From: Clostridium_AI sp964409685
GTDB taxonomy: Bacteria; Bacillota; Clostridia; Lachnospirales; Lachnospiraceae
Assembly (NCBI GenBank): GCA_964409685.1
Contig: CAYPEJ010000022.1
Span: 23,705 to 87,704 of the forward strand
Length of the DNA stretch: 64,000 bases
Reading direction: 5' to 3'
Made by a program: the position numbers and the translations under genes. Shown here piece by piece: positions 1 through 8,055 of this stretch; position 1 is the first letter of the stretch, and the number at the start of each line of letters is the position of its first letter. The notes beneath the pieces were generated by a model, which made no database searches, was not told the DNA's origin, and worked only from the letters and a program-made list of their open reading frames with translations.

Positions 1-1173
1 TGTTTTTCTTTTAGTCTTTCTATTTCTTAATAAAATAGTACTCATTATTTTATGAAAGTGATACTGAAATAATGGACACAAAAATATCTCAATATCACAT
101 TGTGGTTCTACTTTATTCATTGATATAAATTGTAGCACTCCAGGATCATCAAACTTAATTGTTCCATTAAAATCACATAAGTCGACGTATAATCCACTCT
201 TATCAATATCAACTCCTTTCTCTATCTTTTTTGCAATACATGTACTATTTCTATCTTTAGTGCAATAAATTAATGATATTTTCAATTTACTTATTTTTTC
301 TTTTAACTTAACATTTTTTTTCTTTTCCTCAGTAACCAAATTTTGTATTCTTTCTTCATCAATGTTCGAATAACTCATATGTAGAATCTTAATATCCTTA
401 TTATATCTTAATCTAGTTAGAACCCTATACAATTTAATAAAATCATAGAAATAATCCCCCGAAAATAAGGAAGAAAACAATATTGTTGGATTCTCTATCT
501 TTTCACCATCCTTATTGATTATTTCTAATTTATATTGGCTTATAAATTTATTTCTCTTAAGCTCATATAATACCTTCAACAAACGGTCATCTTTAATATT
601 ATGTAATTGATATGATAAAAGATTGTTGACTCTATCATCAATTGACTGCAAAGCCACTTGAATCCCCCTAGGATAAGAGGTACGTTTTCGAATAATAGAA
701 TTATCTTTGCCCAATAGCCTCTTTTCTCTCATAATATACTGAATATGACAAGATTTCTTTATACTTCTATCAATACACATTACATCTTGAAAATTAAGTT
801 TGTTATAGGGCTTATCAATTTCATATACAAATAATATCTCTGATATAGTTAAAAACATATCATTTCTAATTTGCTCAATCTCATCTGCTAATAATTCTTT
901 TGTATAGTAAAAATTTAAAATATTCGGAACTCCAACGGTAAAGAAATAGAAAATAGAACTTCCTAAAATCCCCATACTCACATCATATAACCATTCATAT
1001 CTTTTTAATTTTTCATCTGCGGTAACCAATAATTTTATTATAGAATATATCCAAGAAAAAACAGGTATTTCAAATATTTTTGATGTAATGATAGAAGATT
1101 TAGATAATTTCAACGATATTCCCAATGATAAAATAAAAATGACAAATAAAAAAATATTAACTTTCTTTTTCAT
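1..1173 (-). CDS. Unknown membrane-anchored protein, C-terminus cut by window edge
   Basis: An open minus-strand frame runs from ATG at 1173 to the left edge, 391 codons without a stop. GGAGG lies just upstream, near 1179-1183. Two hydrophobic stretches are visible, at about residues 5-22 and about 62-80 (including SIFYFFTVGVPNIL). A charged, Lys-rich, probably cytoplasmic part with predicted helices follows (VTEEKKKNVKLKEK region). I do not recognise the family. The base composition is more AT-rich than the neighbouring housekeeping genes, and about 600 bases without a clear gene separate it from yebC, so it may be accessory DNA. The true end and any C-terminal domain lie outside the window. 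Confidence 0.7.
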   Translation of the reverse strand, partial: MKKKVNIFLFVIFILSLGISLKLSKSSIITSKIFEIPVFSWIYSIIKLLVTADEKLKRYEWLYDVSMGILGSSIFYFFTVGVPNILNFYYTKELLADEIEQIRNDMFLTISEILFVYEIDKPYNKLNFQDVMCIDRSIKKSCHIQYIMREKRLLGKDNSIIRKRTSYPRGIQVALQSIDDRVNNLLSYQLHNIKDDRLLKVLYELKRNKFISQYKLEIINKDGEKIENPTILFSSLFSGDYFYDFIKLYRVLTRLRYNKDIKILHMSYSNIDEERIQNLVTEEKKKNVKLKEKISKLKISLIYCTKDRNSTCIAKKIEKGVDIDKSGLYVDLCDFNGTIKFDDPGVLQFISMNKVEPQCDIEIFLCPLFQYHFHKIMSTILLRNRKTKRKT

Positions 1174-1782
1174 AATTTCCTCCAAACCAATACTTTTGGA
1201 AATGCACCATCTTTTATTCTACATCCTATGTTGCTATATATCAATATTTATTATTTTCATATTTATCATATTGTTACTAATTGAAATATCCCTGCAACCT
1301 AAATTTTCAATAATTCTCTAATCTCTTTATTTACAAAGGCTTGTAACCTTTTAGATATTTTCTTAGTTGCATACAGTCCTACTAATTCTAGTTTCAATCA
1401 TTACTTCTCTGACCTCACAACCATTTCATTTCTAAACTAATCTCCGTATTCTGCTGTACTATTTTTTCTTACTTGCTAACATATATTCCCTATCAAATAT
1501 GTCCTGCTGCATTTCCATACATAATGCTTGTATTTCGAGCAAATCCTCTTACTGCATCATTAATCATAATTCTTTCGATCAAAAAAAACCACCTTCCATA
1601 ACAAATCAACTTAACTGTCAATCTGCTATCAGAAAGTGGTTATTGATGTAAAAAGGAATATCATCGTCCCGACTACGTTTTTTCTACACGTATACCATCA
1701 TCAAACGGCTATTCCCTTTTCTTATTCTGCTACCTTACGGTAAAACATCTGATAAAACCCAGTAAATACAACGATTCTACTA
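1174..1782. other. Gene-poor spacer with a possible short relict ORF
   Basis: No gene of normal size is found here. On the minus strand, codons between about 1459 and 1548 read as a plausible helical peptide (IQALCMEMQQDIFDREYML, then SKKK and stop), with a stop codon immediately upstream. It may be the tail of a decayed gene. Closer to yebC lies a hairpin followed by eight T on the minus strand, listed separately as a terminator. Nothing else stands out. Confidence 0.35.
1587..1641 (-). terminator. Probable rho-independent terminator downstream of yebC
   Basis: On the minus strand AACCACTTTC (1641-1632) pairs with GAAGGTGGTT (1596-1587), with one G-T wobble and a long loop of about 35 nt. 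It is followed directly by a run of eight T. It lies about 140 nt after the yebC stop codon, in the right orientation. Confidence 0.5.
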
Positions 1783-2529
1783 CTATTCTTCATCCTCATC
1801 CGGCTCTTCCCAGTTATGATAAACTTCCTGCACATCATCATCTTCATCTAAAAGATCTAATGTTCTCTGAAAGAACTTAATATCCTTTTCATCAGTCAAC
1901 TGACCATAAGTCTGAGGAATCATAGTTACTTCTGCTTGTACCATCTTGATACCTTCTTTTTCAAGTGCCTCACGTACTTCGCTGAATGCATCTGGATCTG
2001 TTAAGATCTCAAAGCTATCATCTTCCTCATTAAAATCTTCTGCACCAGCGTCTAATGCAAGCATCATTAGGTCATCGGAATCCATATCGCATTCTTCTTT
2101 ATCAATGATAATCTGACCTTTTTTATCGAACATATAGGACACACAACCTGGTGTACCAACGTTACCGTTACCTTTTGTAAACGCGTTACGTACGTTGGAT
2201 GCTGTTCTATTTTTATTATCTGTTAATGCTACAACGATTACGGCGATACCATTTGGGCCGTATCCTTCATAAGTAACTGTTTCGTAATTAACGCCACCTA
2301 GATCTCCAGCGGCTTTTTTGATACCACGGTCAATTGTATCGTTGGGCATATTGTTAGCTTTCGCCTTGGCAATTACGTCACGAAGACGACTGTTATTAAG
2401 TGGATCTGGTCCACCTTCTTTTACGGCTACAGCGATTTCACGACCAATTATCGTAAAAATTTTACCTTTAGCCTTATCATTTTTCTCTTTTTTATGTTTG
2501 ATATTGGCGAACTTAGAATGTCCTGACAC
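1783..2529 (-). CDS. yebC: YebC/PmpR-family protein
   Basis: YebC/TACO1-family protein of about 248 residues, the usual length. The family N-terminus SGHSKFANIKHKK is followed by the conserved RLRDVIAKAKANNMPNDTI and the family's domains 2/3, with an acidic C-terminus. Members bind nucleic acid or ribosomes and are described as transcriptional regulators or translation factors for difficult codons; which role applies cannot be read from sequence. I chose the GTG at 2529, which gives the canonical MSGHSK start and sits 9 nt from AGGAGG; an ATG two codons upstream is only 3 nt from it. It has its own promoter (2572-2600) and terminator, so it is probably monocistronic. Confidence 0.93.
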   Translation of the reverse strand: MSGHSKFANIKHKKEKNDKAKGKIFTIIGREIAVAVKEGGPDPLNNSRLRDVIAKAKANNMPNDTIDRGIKKAAGDLGGVNYETVTYEGYGPNGIAVIVVALTDNKNRTASNVRNAFTKGNGNVGTPGCVSYMFDKKGQIIIDKEECDMDSDDLMMLALDAGAEDFNEEDDSFEILTDPDAFSEVREALEKEGIKMVQAEVTMIPQTYGQLTDEKDIKFFQRTLDLLDEDDDVQEVYHNWEEPDEDEE

Positions 2530-2571
2530 AATCATTCTCCTCCTTTAAATTGAAATAAATAAACCTGTTCC

Positions 2572-2600
2572 ATTTTAACACCATTTATCGAAGTTTACAA
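2572..2600 (-). promoter_or_regulatory. Sigma-A-type promoter of yebC
   Basis: On the minus strand TTGTAA (2600-2595) and TAAAAT (2577-2572) are separated by 17 nt, about 40 nt upstream of the yebC start. Both elements and the spacing fit a vegetative promoter. Confidence 0.6.
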
Positions 2601-2670
2601 GTACTTTCCATAATAAGAAGGTTTACACAATGTGAACATTCTAAAACTGATTATCCCCTATCTATATAAC

Positions 2671-2715
2671 AAAAGGAAAGTCACATCAAAATCGTCTAAT
2701 GCAACTTTCCTTTTT
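2671..2715 (-). terminator. Terminator of the GntR/ABC operon
   Basis: AAAAGGAAAGT (2671-2681) and ACTTTCCTTTT (2704-2714) form an 11-bp inverted repeat with a 22-nt loop. Both flanks are A/T runs, so it could work in both directions. It lies between the end of the permease gene and the yebC promoter. Confidence 0.65.
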
Positions 2716-2766
2716 ATTTCTTTCATTCCACCACTATTACACTTTTATTACATTTCCACAGATATA

Positions 2767-4368
2767 CTATCCACAAATAAACATATCATATTTTGGAAGA
2801 TTATTTTCATACATCCAATAATCCTCATCTGCGTCTGTAGGATAATAAAGTTTTCTTAGATCTTCGAACTCAAGTTTATCATTTTCACATAACACATAGA
2901 ATGTACGAGGTACAGAATCTCTATCTTCTCCAGATAACACTAACAACTCTTTATATTCATCGTCGTTCTTATATCTATTATAGGAGCGATAGATTTTATA
3001 TACACCATCTTTATATTCAATATTTGTCAAATCATTTTCGTTGTAATCATCCACACGAACAATGGTAACAACACCTTCTTTTCCATTTTGTGCATCTTTT
3101 ATAAATTCGTCGAGAACATCTTTATTTGCAGTTATTCTCTCATAATCACTTACAACGTAACCTGCGTCTATATATTCCTGCTCGGAACTGTTTCTTGGGA
3201 TATTATCAAATCCTTTGTAGCGAATGCTATCATCATACACTTGCATTCCAATAAATATCACAGTGCAGATTACAACATAAATAAGTTGTTTCTTACCTTT
3301 TTTGAAACAAGCATTCCATCTTAAATCAAGCATTGCATCAAGGATAAATAATCCAAATATAATTCCTATTATAAATCCGATCACTCTACAAGATAATGCA
3401 TCTGTTGTAAGCATTTCTGGTAATATATAAGCAGCACCGATTGAGAAGACTATTAATAAGAAACCTTTTACAACATCTTTGAAGATAGGGAAGGTAATTG
3501 CTTTTCCTGCATTTTCAGCATTACGTTTTACATAAGTATAATTTGCTAAAGCAAATAGTCCTACAAATATAATAATCATAAGTGCAATGTATTTCCAATT
3601 AAATGGGATGAAAACAAACTCGTCTGGTGTCATTTCAATATAATTATATATCTTTTGATAGACTCCGCTGTATGCTCCTACACATGGTGTTGCTGGAGAT
3701 AGATAAATCATTTTTTCCATAAAGCCACCAAAATAACCATCATATGCTAATGCAATCACAGCTGTTAACGCAGGAAAGTAAAATGCTAATACTGCAGTTC
3801 CAAGAACACCGAAGATAAATGTACCTGTAAGTGTCACAGCAAGGATGGTAACTGTGTACATACACAAGTAAAGTAGGAAGTTTGTAAAGCAACACTGGAA
3901 GAATGCCTTTAAAAATACTCCTGTACAACAGTTATTTGCGACTGCCATAATAAGTGTAATGACAATATTGATGACATAAGCACATATAAAATACACAATA
4001 CCGATCGCATAGTTACATAAAAATAAGTTTTTTCTTCGAACTGGTAATGAAAAGTAGAAGTCTTGTTTTTGCTTTGAGAATAAATAGGAAAACAAGAAGA
4101 GTCCACTTAACACTGCTAATAACCCTATAAATACATACAATACTGAATTATAATACGTAATCAGCTCTAACACGCGCGCTGGTCTATCTACTCCGTGTTT
4201 ACAAGCATTACTAAATGTTACTCCTGCATCACTTTGAAAGTAGTTGATTTCTGCCATAAATCGAAATGGCAAGAAAAGAAAAATAACTGCTAAACTGATA
4301 CCAAACAACCATATATTTCGCTTGGATTCTGTTTTATACATATTTTTAAATAATGTTCTTGATGTCAT
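2767..4368 (-). CDS. ABC-2 type transporter permease of a GntR-linked system
   Basis: Large integral membrane protein (533 residues from the chosen start). The N-terminal half has about six hydrophobic segments. Further segments follow near residues 260-390, then a soluble, charged C-terminal domain of about 150 residues with no clear membrane span. It follows the ATPase gene with a short overlap, as in YtrBC-like transporters controlled by a YtrA-type GntR repressor. The substrate cannot be told; such operons often respond to cell-wall antibiotics or export peptides. The start is ATG at 4368, with GGAGG 9 nt upstream; a GTG seven codons earlier lies before that ribosome site and is less likely. 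Confidence 0.8.
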   Translation of the reverse strand: MTSRTLFKNMYKTESKRNIWLFGISLAVIFLFLPFRFMAEINYFQSDAGVTFSNACKHGVDRPARVLELITYYNSVLYVFIGLLAVLSGLFLFSYLFSKQKQDFYFSLPVRRKNLFLCNYAIGIVYFICAYVINIVITLIMAVANNCCTGVFLKAFFQCCFTNFLLYLCMYTVTILAVTLTGTFIFGVLGTAVLAFYFPALTAVIALAYDGYFGGFMEKMIYLSPATPCVGAYSGVYQKIYNYIEMTPDEFVFIPFNWKYIALMIIIFVGLFALANYTYVKRNAENAGKAITFPIFKDVVKGFLLIVFSIGAAYILPEMLTTDALSCRVIGFIIGIIFGLFILDAMLDLRWNACFKKGKKQLIYVVICTVIFIGMQVYDDSIRYKGFDNIPRNSSEQEYIDAGYVVSDYERITANKDVLDEFIKDAQNGKEGVVTIVRVDDYNENDLTNIEYKDGVYKIYRSYNRYKNDDEYKELLVLSGEDRDSVPRTFYVLCENDKLEFEDLRKLYYPTDADEDYWMYENNLPKYDMFICG

Positions 4369-5245
4369 ATCCAACTGCCTCCGTTTCACATATAAAGATT
4401 TCTTCCAAACTTAGTGGAAGAATTTCATAAAATACTGGATTTTCTTTCTGCATACAGCTGATTAATGTTTGTTCCATGCCTCGTACTGTTGCAGTCACTA
4501 ATTTCCCTTGTCTTTGGTGGGATAAGACTTCAAGTCCTTCAAGTATCTGTGTCAGTTCTTTTTCTTGATTTAATACAAACTGCACTCTGTGAAGATCTAC
4601 TTTTAGGTCGATGATATCTTTGGATAATAAAATACCACCTTTATGCAGCAATCCTATCGTATCACAGATATCTTCTAATTCTCTTAAGTTGTGAGATGCA
4701 ACAATTGGTGTAAAATTTCGTTCCGCAACTTCTTTGGCAAATACGCTTTTAATTGCCTGACGCATCACTGGATCTAATCCATCGAATGTCTCGTCACAGA
4801 ATAAGTACTTTGTATTGGCACAGATACCTAATAAAAATGCTACCTGTCTCTTCATACCTTTTGAAAATGTACGAATTCTTCTTGTTCGTTCTAATTGGAA
4901 TCCATCTAATAATTTGTAAAAACGCTCAATGTCGTAGTTTGGATAAATATTTTGGTAATACTCTGCCATTGACTTTGGTGTAGCCTCTGGGAAGAAATAC
5001 TGTTCATCTGGAATATAGAAGAAGTTCTCTTTCACCTTTTGATTGTCATAAACGGGTTGCCCGTCAATATATACTGCGCCATTATCTGGCTTAAGAACAC
5101 CACTTATCATTCTAAGAAGTGTACTTTTCCCTGCACCATTTGTTCCGATTAGACCAAAGATTAATCCATCTTCAATCTTCATAGAAACATTATTTACTGC
5201 GCATAGATCTTCAAATGATTTTGTTACATTTCTAATCTCTATCAT
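4346..5245 (-). CDS. ABC transporter ATP-binding protein
   Basis: Nucleotide-binding subunit of 299 residues. Walker A is GTNGAGKST near residue 34, the signature is FSKGMKRQ near 128, and Walker B is YLFCDETFDGLD near 148. The switch histidine is in VASHNLRELEDI. The C-terminal 80 residues are an extension seen in exporter ATPases of the YtrB/CcmA type. The gene overlaps the permease start by about 23 nt, which implies translational coupling. The regulator gene lies 36 nt upstream. It powers the ABC-2 permease encoded next to it; the cargo is unknown. Confidence 0.9.
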   Translation of the reverse strand: MIEIRNVTKSFEDLCAVNNVSMKIEDGLIFGLIGTNGAGKSTLLRMISGVLKPDNGAVYIDGQPVYDNQKVKENFFYIPDEQYFFPEATPKSMAEYYQNIYPNYDIERFYKLLDGFQLERTRRIRTFSKGMKRQVAFLLGICANTKYLFCDETFDGLDPVMRQAIKSVFAKEVAERNFTPIVASHNLRELEDICDTIGLLHKGGILLSKDIIDLKVDLHRVQFVLNQEKELTQILEGLEVLSHQRQGKLVTATVRGMEQTLISCMQKENPVFYEILPLSLEEIFICETEAVGYDIKNII

Positions 5246-5281
5246 GTCTTCGCTCCTAACCTATCATTATTAACTTTATAA

Positions 5282-5662
5282 CTATTTTTCTGAATTGTCT
5301 AAGCTGTCATAAGATTGTTCCATCACGGCTTTCATCTCGTCTAATCCAATTCCCAGTCGTTTTGCCTCCTCAATGAGTGCTTGCATTTGCTTGATAATAT
5401 CCATCTTCCTCTCCTCCTGCAACATCTTTATATCCGATACAAAATTTCCTTTTCCTTTTACGGAATAGATATATCCTCTGCGCTCTAATTCGGCGTATGC
5501 CTTCTGTATGGTGTTTGGATTAATGGATAACTCCATAGCTAGATTTCTTACAGAAGGAAGCTGGCTGTCTACTTCAAATACTCCGTGTAATATAAGCTCG
5601 CTTAATTTACTGCTTATCTGCTCATAGAGTGGGCGTGAGTCCTTATAATCAATATAAATCAT
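5282..5662 (-). CDS. GntR-family (YtrA-type) transcriptional regulator
   Basis: Short regulator of 126 residues with an N-terminal winged helix (QLPSVRNLAMELSINPNTIQ, then AYAELERRGYIYSVKGKG). Only a short helical C-terminal tail follows, no ligand-binding domain, which is typical of the YtrA subfamily. It is the first gene of the operon with the ATPase and permease, so autoregulation is likely. Downstream of a strong promoter at 5754-5782 the leader contains several TGTAC motifs between 5688 and 5735, a plausible operator region. The effector is unknown. Confidence 0.9.
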   Translation of the reverse strand: MIYIDYKDSRPLYEQISSKLSELILHGVFEVDSQLPSVRNLAMELSINPNTIQKAYAELERRGYIYSVKGKGNFVSDIKMLQEERKMDIIKQMQALIEEAKRLGIGLDEMKAVMEQSYDSLDNSEK

Positions 5663-5753
5663 AGCGTCTCCTTTCTATCTGCATAGATCGTACAGCGTTC
5701 TCTGTACTTTGTGTACTAGGTGTATTAGCTGTACTATTTATATTAATACAGTT

Positions 5754-5782
5754 AGTATAAATAGAAAAAATAGAAATGTCAA
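5754..5782 (-). promoter_or_regulatory. Consensus vegetative promoter of the GntR/ABC operon
   Basis: On the minus strand TTGACA (5782-5777) and TATACT (5759-5754) are separated by exactly 17 nt. Between this promoter and the GntR start the sequence repeats GTACA/TGTAC several times (5688-5735), as expected for a site bound by the dimeric GntR repressor. The operator assignment is inference. Confidence 0.75.
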
Positions 5783-5796
5783 TACTTTATTGCAAA

Positions 5797-5865
5797 ATAA
5801 AAAAACTTAGTATTATGATACAACGTCCAGTTTAGGAAACTGCCGTTTTCCACAATAATACTAAG
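5797..5865 (-). terminator. Terminator at the end of the asp23-argR gene block
   Basis: CTTAGTATTAT (5806-5816) and ATAATACTAAG (5855-5865) form an 11-bp stem. A small hairpin CAGTTT/AAACTG (5828-5842) sits in the loop. On the minus strand the stem is followed by a run of seven or eight T (5797-5804). It follows argR directly. Confidence 0.8.
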
Positions 5866-5895
5866 CTCTTCTTATGCAAAAAATGCTTTCACATT

Positions 5896-6351
5896 CTATT
5901 TTCCATTCATTAATTTTGTAATCTTGTCCATAACGTATACCACTTCGTCACTTTCACGAATTGCACACATAACCGTATCATCGCCTGCGATACAGCCAAC
6001 GATTCCGGAAATATTTAGATTATCCAACGCCGCAGCAACCGCCATTGCCATTCCTCCGACTGTTTTAACGACTAAAATATTTTGTGCTTTATCCATTGAG
6101 ATAAGTCCATCAGACAAAACTCGAACATATTTTTCATATAGTCCTGATTCTTGATTCTGAAGTATAATATACTTTTGACGATTTCCATCAACTGAAACTT
6201 TTGTTAGTTTTAGTTCACGGATATCTCTTGAAATGGTAGCTTGGGTTACGTTGTAACCAGCAGCATTTAAACGATCCGCCAATTCTTCCTGTGTTTCAAT
6301 GTCAAATTGATTGATTAATTCTATGATCTTGGTTTGTCTGCCGACTTTCAT
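5896..6351 (-). CDS. argR: Arginine repressor ArgR
   Basis: ArgR/AhrC family, 151 residues, the usual length. The N-terminal winged helix contains NVTQATISRDIRELKLTKV. The C-terminal oligomerisation and arginine-binding domain contains the GCIAGDDTVMCAIRE motif with its two conserved Asp. In this gene order ArgR is the last member of the nusB-xseAB-ispA-dxs-tlyA-nadK block. The ATG follows nadK by 3 nt, so the two are co-transcribed. A strong terminator follows; the recN gene that often comes next in clostridia is not here. Confidence 0.95.
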   Translation of the reverse strand: MKVGRQTKIIELINQFDIETQEELADRLNAAGYNVTQATISRDIRELKLTKVSVDGNRQKYIILQNQESGLYEKYVRVLSDGLISMDKAQNILVVKTVGGMAMAVAAALDNLNISGIVGCIAGDDTVMCAIRESDEVVYVMDKITKLMNGK

Positions 6352-6354
6352 TTA

Positions 6355-7221
6355 TTACACCCTTTCCCTTCCAAGTTTATTTTTGAGAATATCAAAATAA
6401 CTATTTTCGGTAATCTTTATTATTTTCGTACATTCTTCTGCACGACAAATCTCGACAATATCTCCTGAGCCCAACTGAGCCTCTACACGCCCATCGAAAT
6501 ATAATACAGCTTCATCTTGTGTGGTATCTTTTCGTTGTCCTATCTCTAATCTTATTTTATCATCAGAAGATACGACAAAACTTCTTTTGTTTAAGGAATG
6601 AGGACATACTGGTGTGACAACTAATGCATTAATCCCTGGCTTCATTACGGGACCTCCTGCTGATAAGTTATATCCTGTGGAACCTGTTGGAGTTGATACA
6701 ATTAAGCCATCCGCCACATATGTATCAATCAATAAATCGTTGATATATAAATGAATGACTACAAGACGACTTTGCCCTCCTCTTGAGATTACGATATCAT
6801 TTAATGCATGAGACTTTACACATGCTTCTTCCTTTGCTACTTCACCGTACAACATAAGACGTTCTTCTACGTTGCATTCATCTCGAAATACTTTTTCCAA
6901 AGCTTGTTCAATGTTCTGTGGCTCAATCTCTGCCATGTAACCTACTGTTCCCAGATTTACACCTAGAATCGGAATATCTAGATGTAATAAATCCTTTGCA
7001 GCATGTAAAATGGTACCGTCGCCTCCAAGCACAATGGCACACTGTGTATCTTCAGGGATATCTTCCACTTTTGTATAGCTACCACTATTGCTTACCCCTT
7101 GTTCAAAAGCAGTTGGTAGATAACAAGTCTTCCCCCTGCTTTCGATAAATTGAACGATAGAATTTGCTGTTTGATGATCCGTGTCTTTTTCACTATTAAC
7201 AATCATGCAAAAACGATCCAT
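6355..7221 (-). CDS. nadK: NAD kinase
   Basis: ATP-NAD kinase that makes NADP in the cytoplasm. It carries the family signatures LGGDGTIL near residue 68, the NE/D-type substrate motif (ALNDIVI) and STPTGSTGYNLSAGGPV. Length is about 288 residues. I chose the ATG at 7221, 8 nt from GGGAG; the GTG two codons upstream is too close to that site. It lies in the clostridial tlyA-nadK-argR order, with short gaps on both sides. Confidence 0.95.
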   Translation of the reverse strand: MDRFCMIVNSEKDTDHQTANSIVQFIESRGKTCYLPTAFEQGVSNSGSYTKVEDIPEDTQCAIVLGGDGTILHAAKDLLHLDIPILGVNLGTVGYMAEIEPQNIEQALEKVFRDECNVEERLMLYGEVAKEEACVKSHALNDIVISRGGQSRLVVIHLYINDLLIDTYVADGLIVSTPTGSTGYNLSAGGPVMKPGINALVVTPVCPHSLNKRSFVVSSDDKIRLEIGQRKDTTQDEAVLYFDGRVEAQLGSGDIVEICRAEECTKIIKITENSYFDILKNKLGRERV

Positions 7222-7248
7222 AAGCACTGCTCCCGCCTTTTATTTATT

Positions 7249-8055
7249 TTATCCATTCGCTAACTGTGTATGAGAAGATGCCACCATCTCGTGAATCACC
7301 TTATCCCAGTCTAATACGTCTTCACCCTGCATTTTTAAATGAAGTAAATATTCAATGTTACCTTCAGGTCCTTTGATTGGAGAATAATCTAACTCTGTTG
7401 GTACAAATCCAATCTCTCTTGCATAGTTTACCACAAGTTCAATGACTTCCACATGTACTTTTTCATCACGTACAACGCCTTTTTTTCCAACCTTTTCTCT
7501 ACCAGCTTCGAATTGAGGTTTTATCAGGCAAACGACCTCCCCATCTTCAGCAAGCAGATTTTTCACTGGTAGTAGTACTTTTGTTAAAGAAATAAATGCA
7601 ACGTCAATGGAAACAAAAGATACTTTTTCTCCAATATCTTCTGGTGTTACATAACGAATATTTGTTTTTTCCATGCTGACTACACGCTCATCTTGACGTA
7701 ATTTCCAAGCAAGTTGGTTGGTGCCGACATCAATTGCGAATACCTTTCTTGCACCATTTTGAAGCATACAATCTGTGAATCCACCTGTAGAAGAACCTAC
7801 GTCCATACATACTTTATCTTCTAAGGTAAAATCAAATTGTTCCATTGCCTTTTCTAATTTGTAACCACCACGGCTTACATATTTCATTACTTGACCTTTT
7901 ACTTCGATCTGAGCTTTATCATCAAATGTAGTACCTGCTTTATCTTCACGCTGTCCATTTACAAACACATTTCCAGACATAATGATAGCTTTTGCCTTTT
8001 CTCTAGATTGTGCTAGTCCATGTCTTACAAGCAGTACATCTAAACGTTCTTTCAT
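7249..8055 (-). CDS. tlyA: TlyA family rRNA (cytidine-2'-O)-methyltransferase
   Basis: Protein of 268 residues with an N-terminal S4 RNA-binding domain (RLDVLLVRHGLAQSREKAK, about residues 3-60). An FtsJ/RrmJ-like Rossmann methyltransferase domain follows, with the SAM motif DVGSSTGGFTDCMLQ near residue 85. Related proteins methylate ribose in 16S/23S rRNA; hemolysin annotations of this family are misleading. The gene overlaps the dxs stop by 4 nt, so it is translated from the same transcript. Confidence 0.93.
   Translation of the reverse strand: MKERLDVLLVRHGLAQSREKAKAIIMSGNVFVNGQREDKAGTTFDDKAQIEVKGQVMKYVSRGGYKLEKAMEQFDFTLEDKVCMDVGSSTGGFTDCMLQNGARKVFAIDVGTNQLAWKLRQDERVVSMEKTNIRYVTPEDIGEKVSFVSIDVAFISLTKVLLPVKNLLAEDGEVVCLIKPQFEAGREKVGKKGVVRDEKVHVEVIELVVNYAREIGFVPTELDYSPIKGPEGNIEYLLHLKMQGEDVLDWDKVIHEMVASSHTQLANG

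Noticed and set aside
1088..1321. 77-codon hydrophobic plus-strand ORF
   Set aside because: It overlaps the start of the minus-strand membrane gene, whose frame is open for 391 codons and has a ribosome site; the hydrophobic peptide comes from AT-rich DNA.
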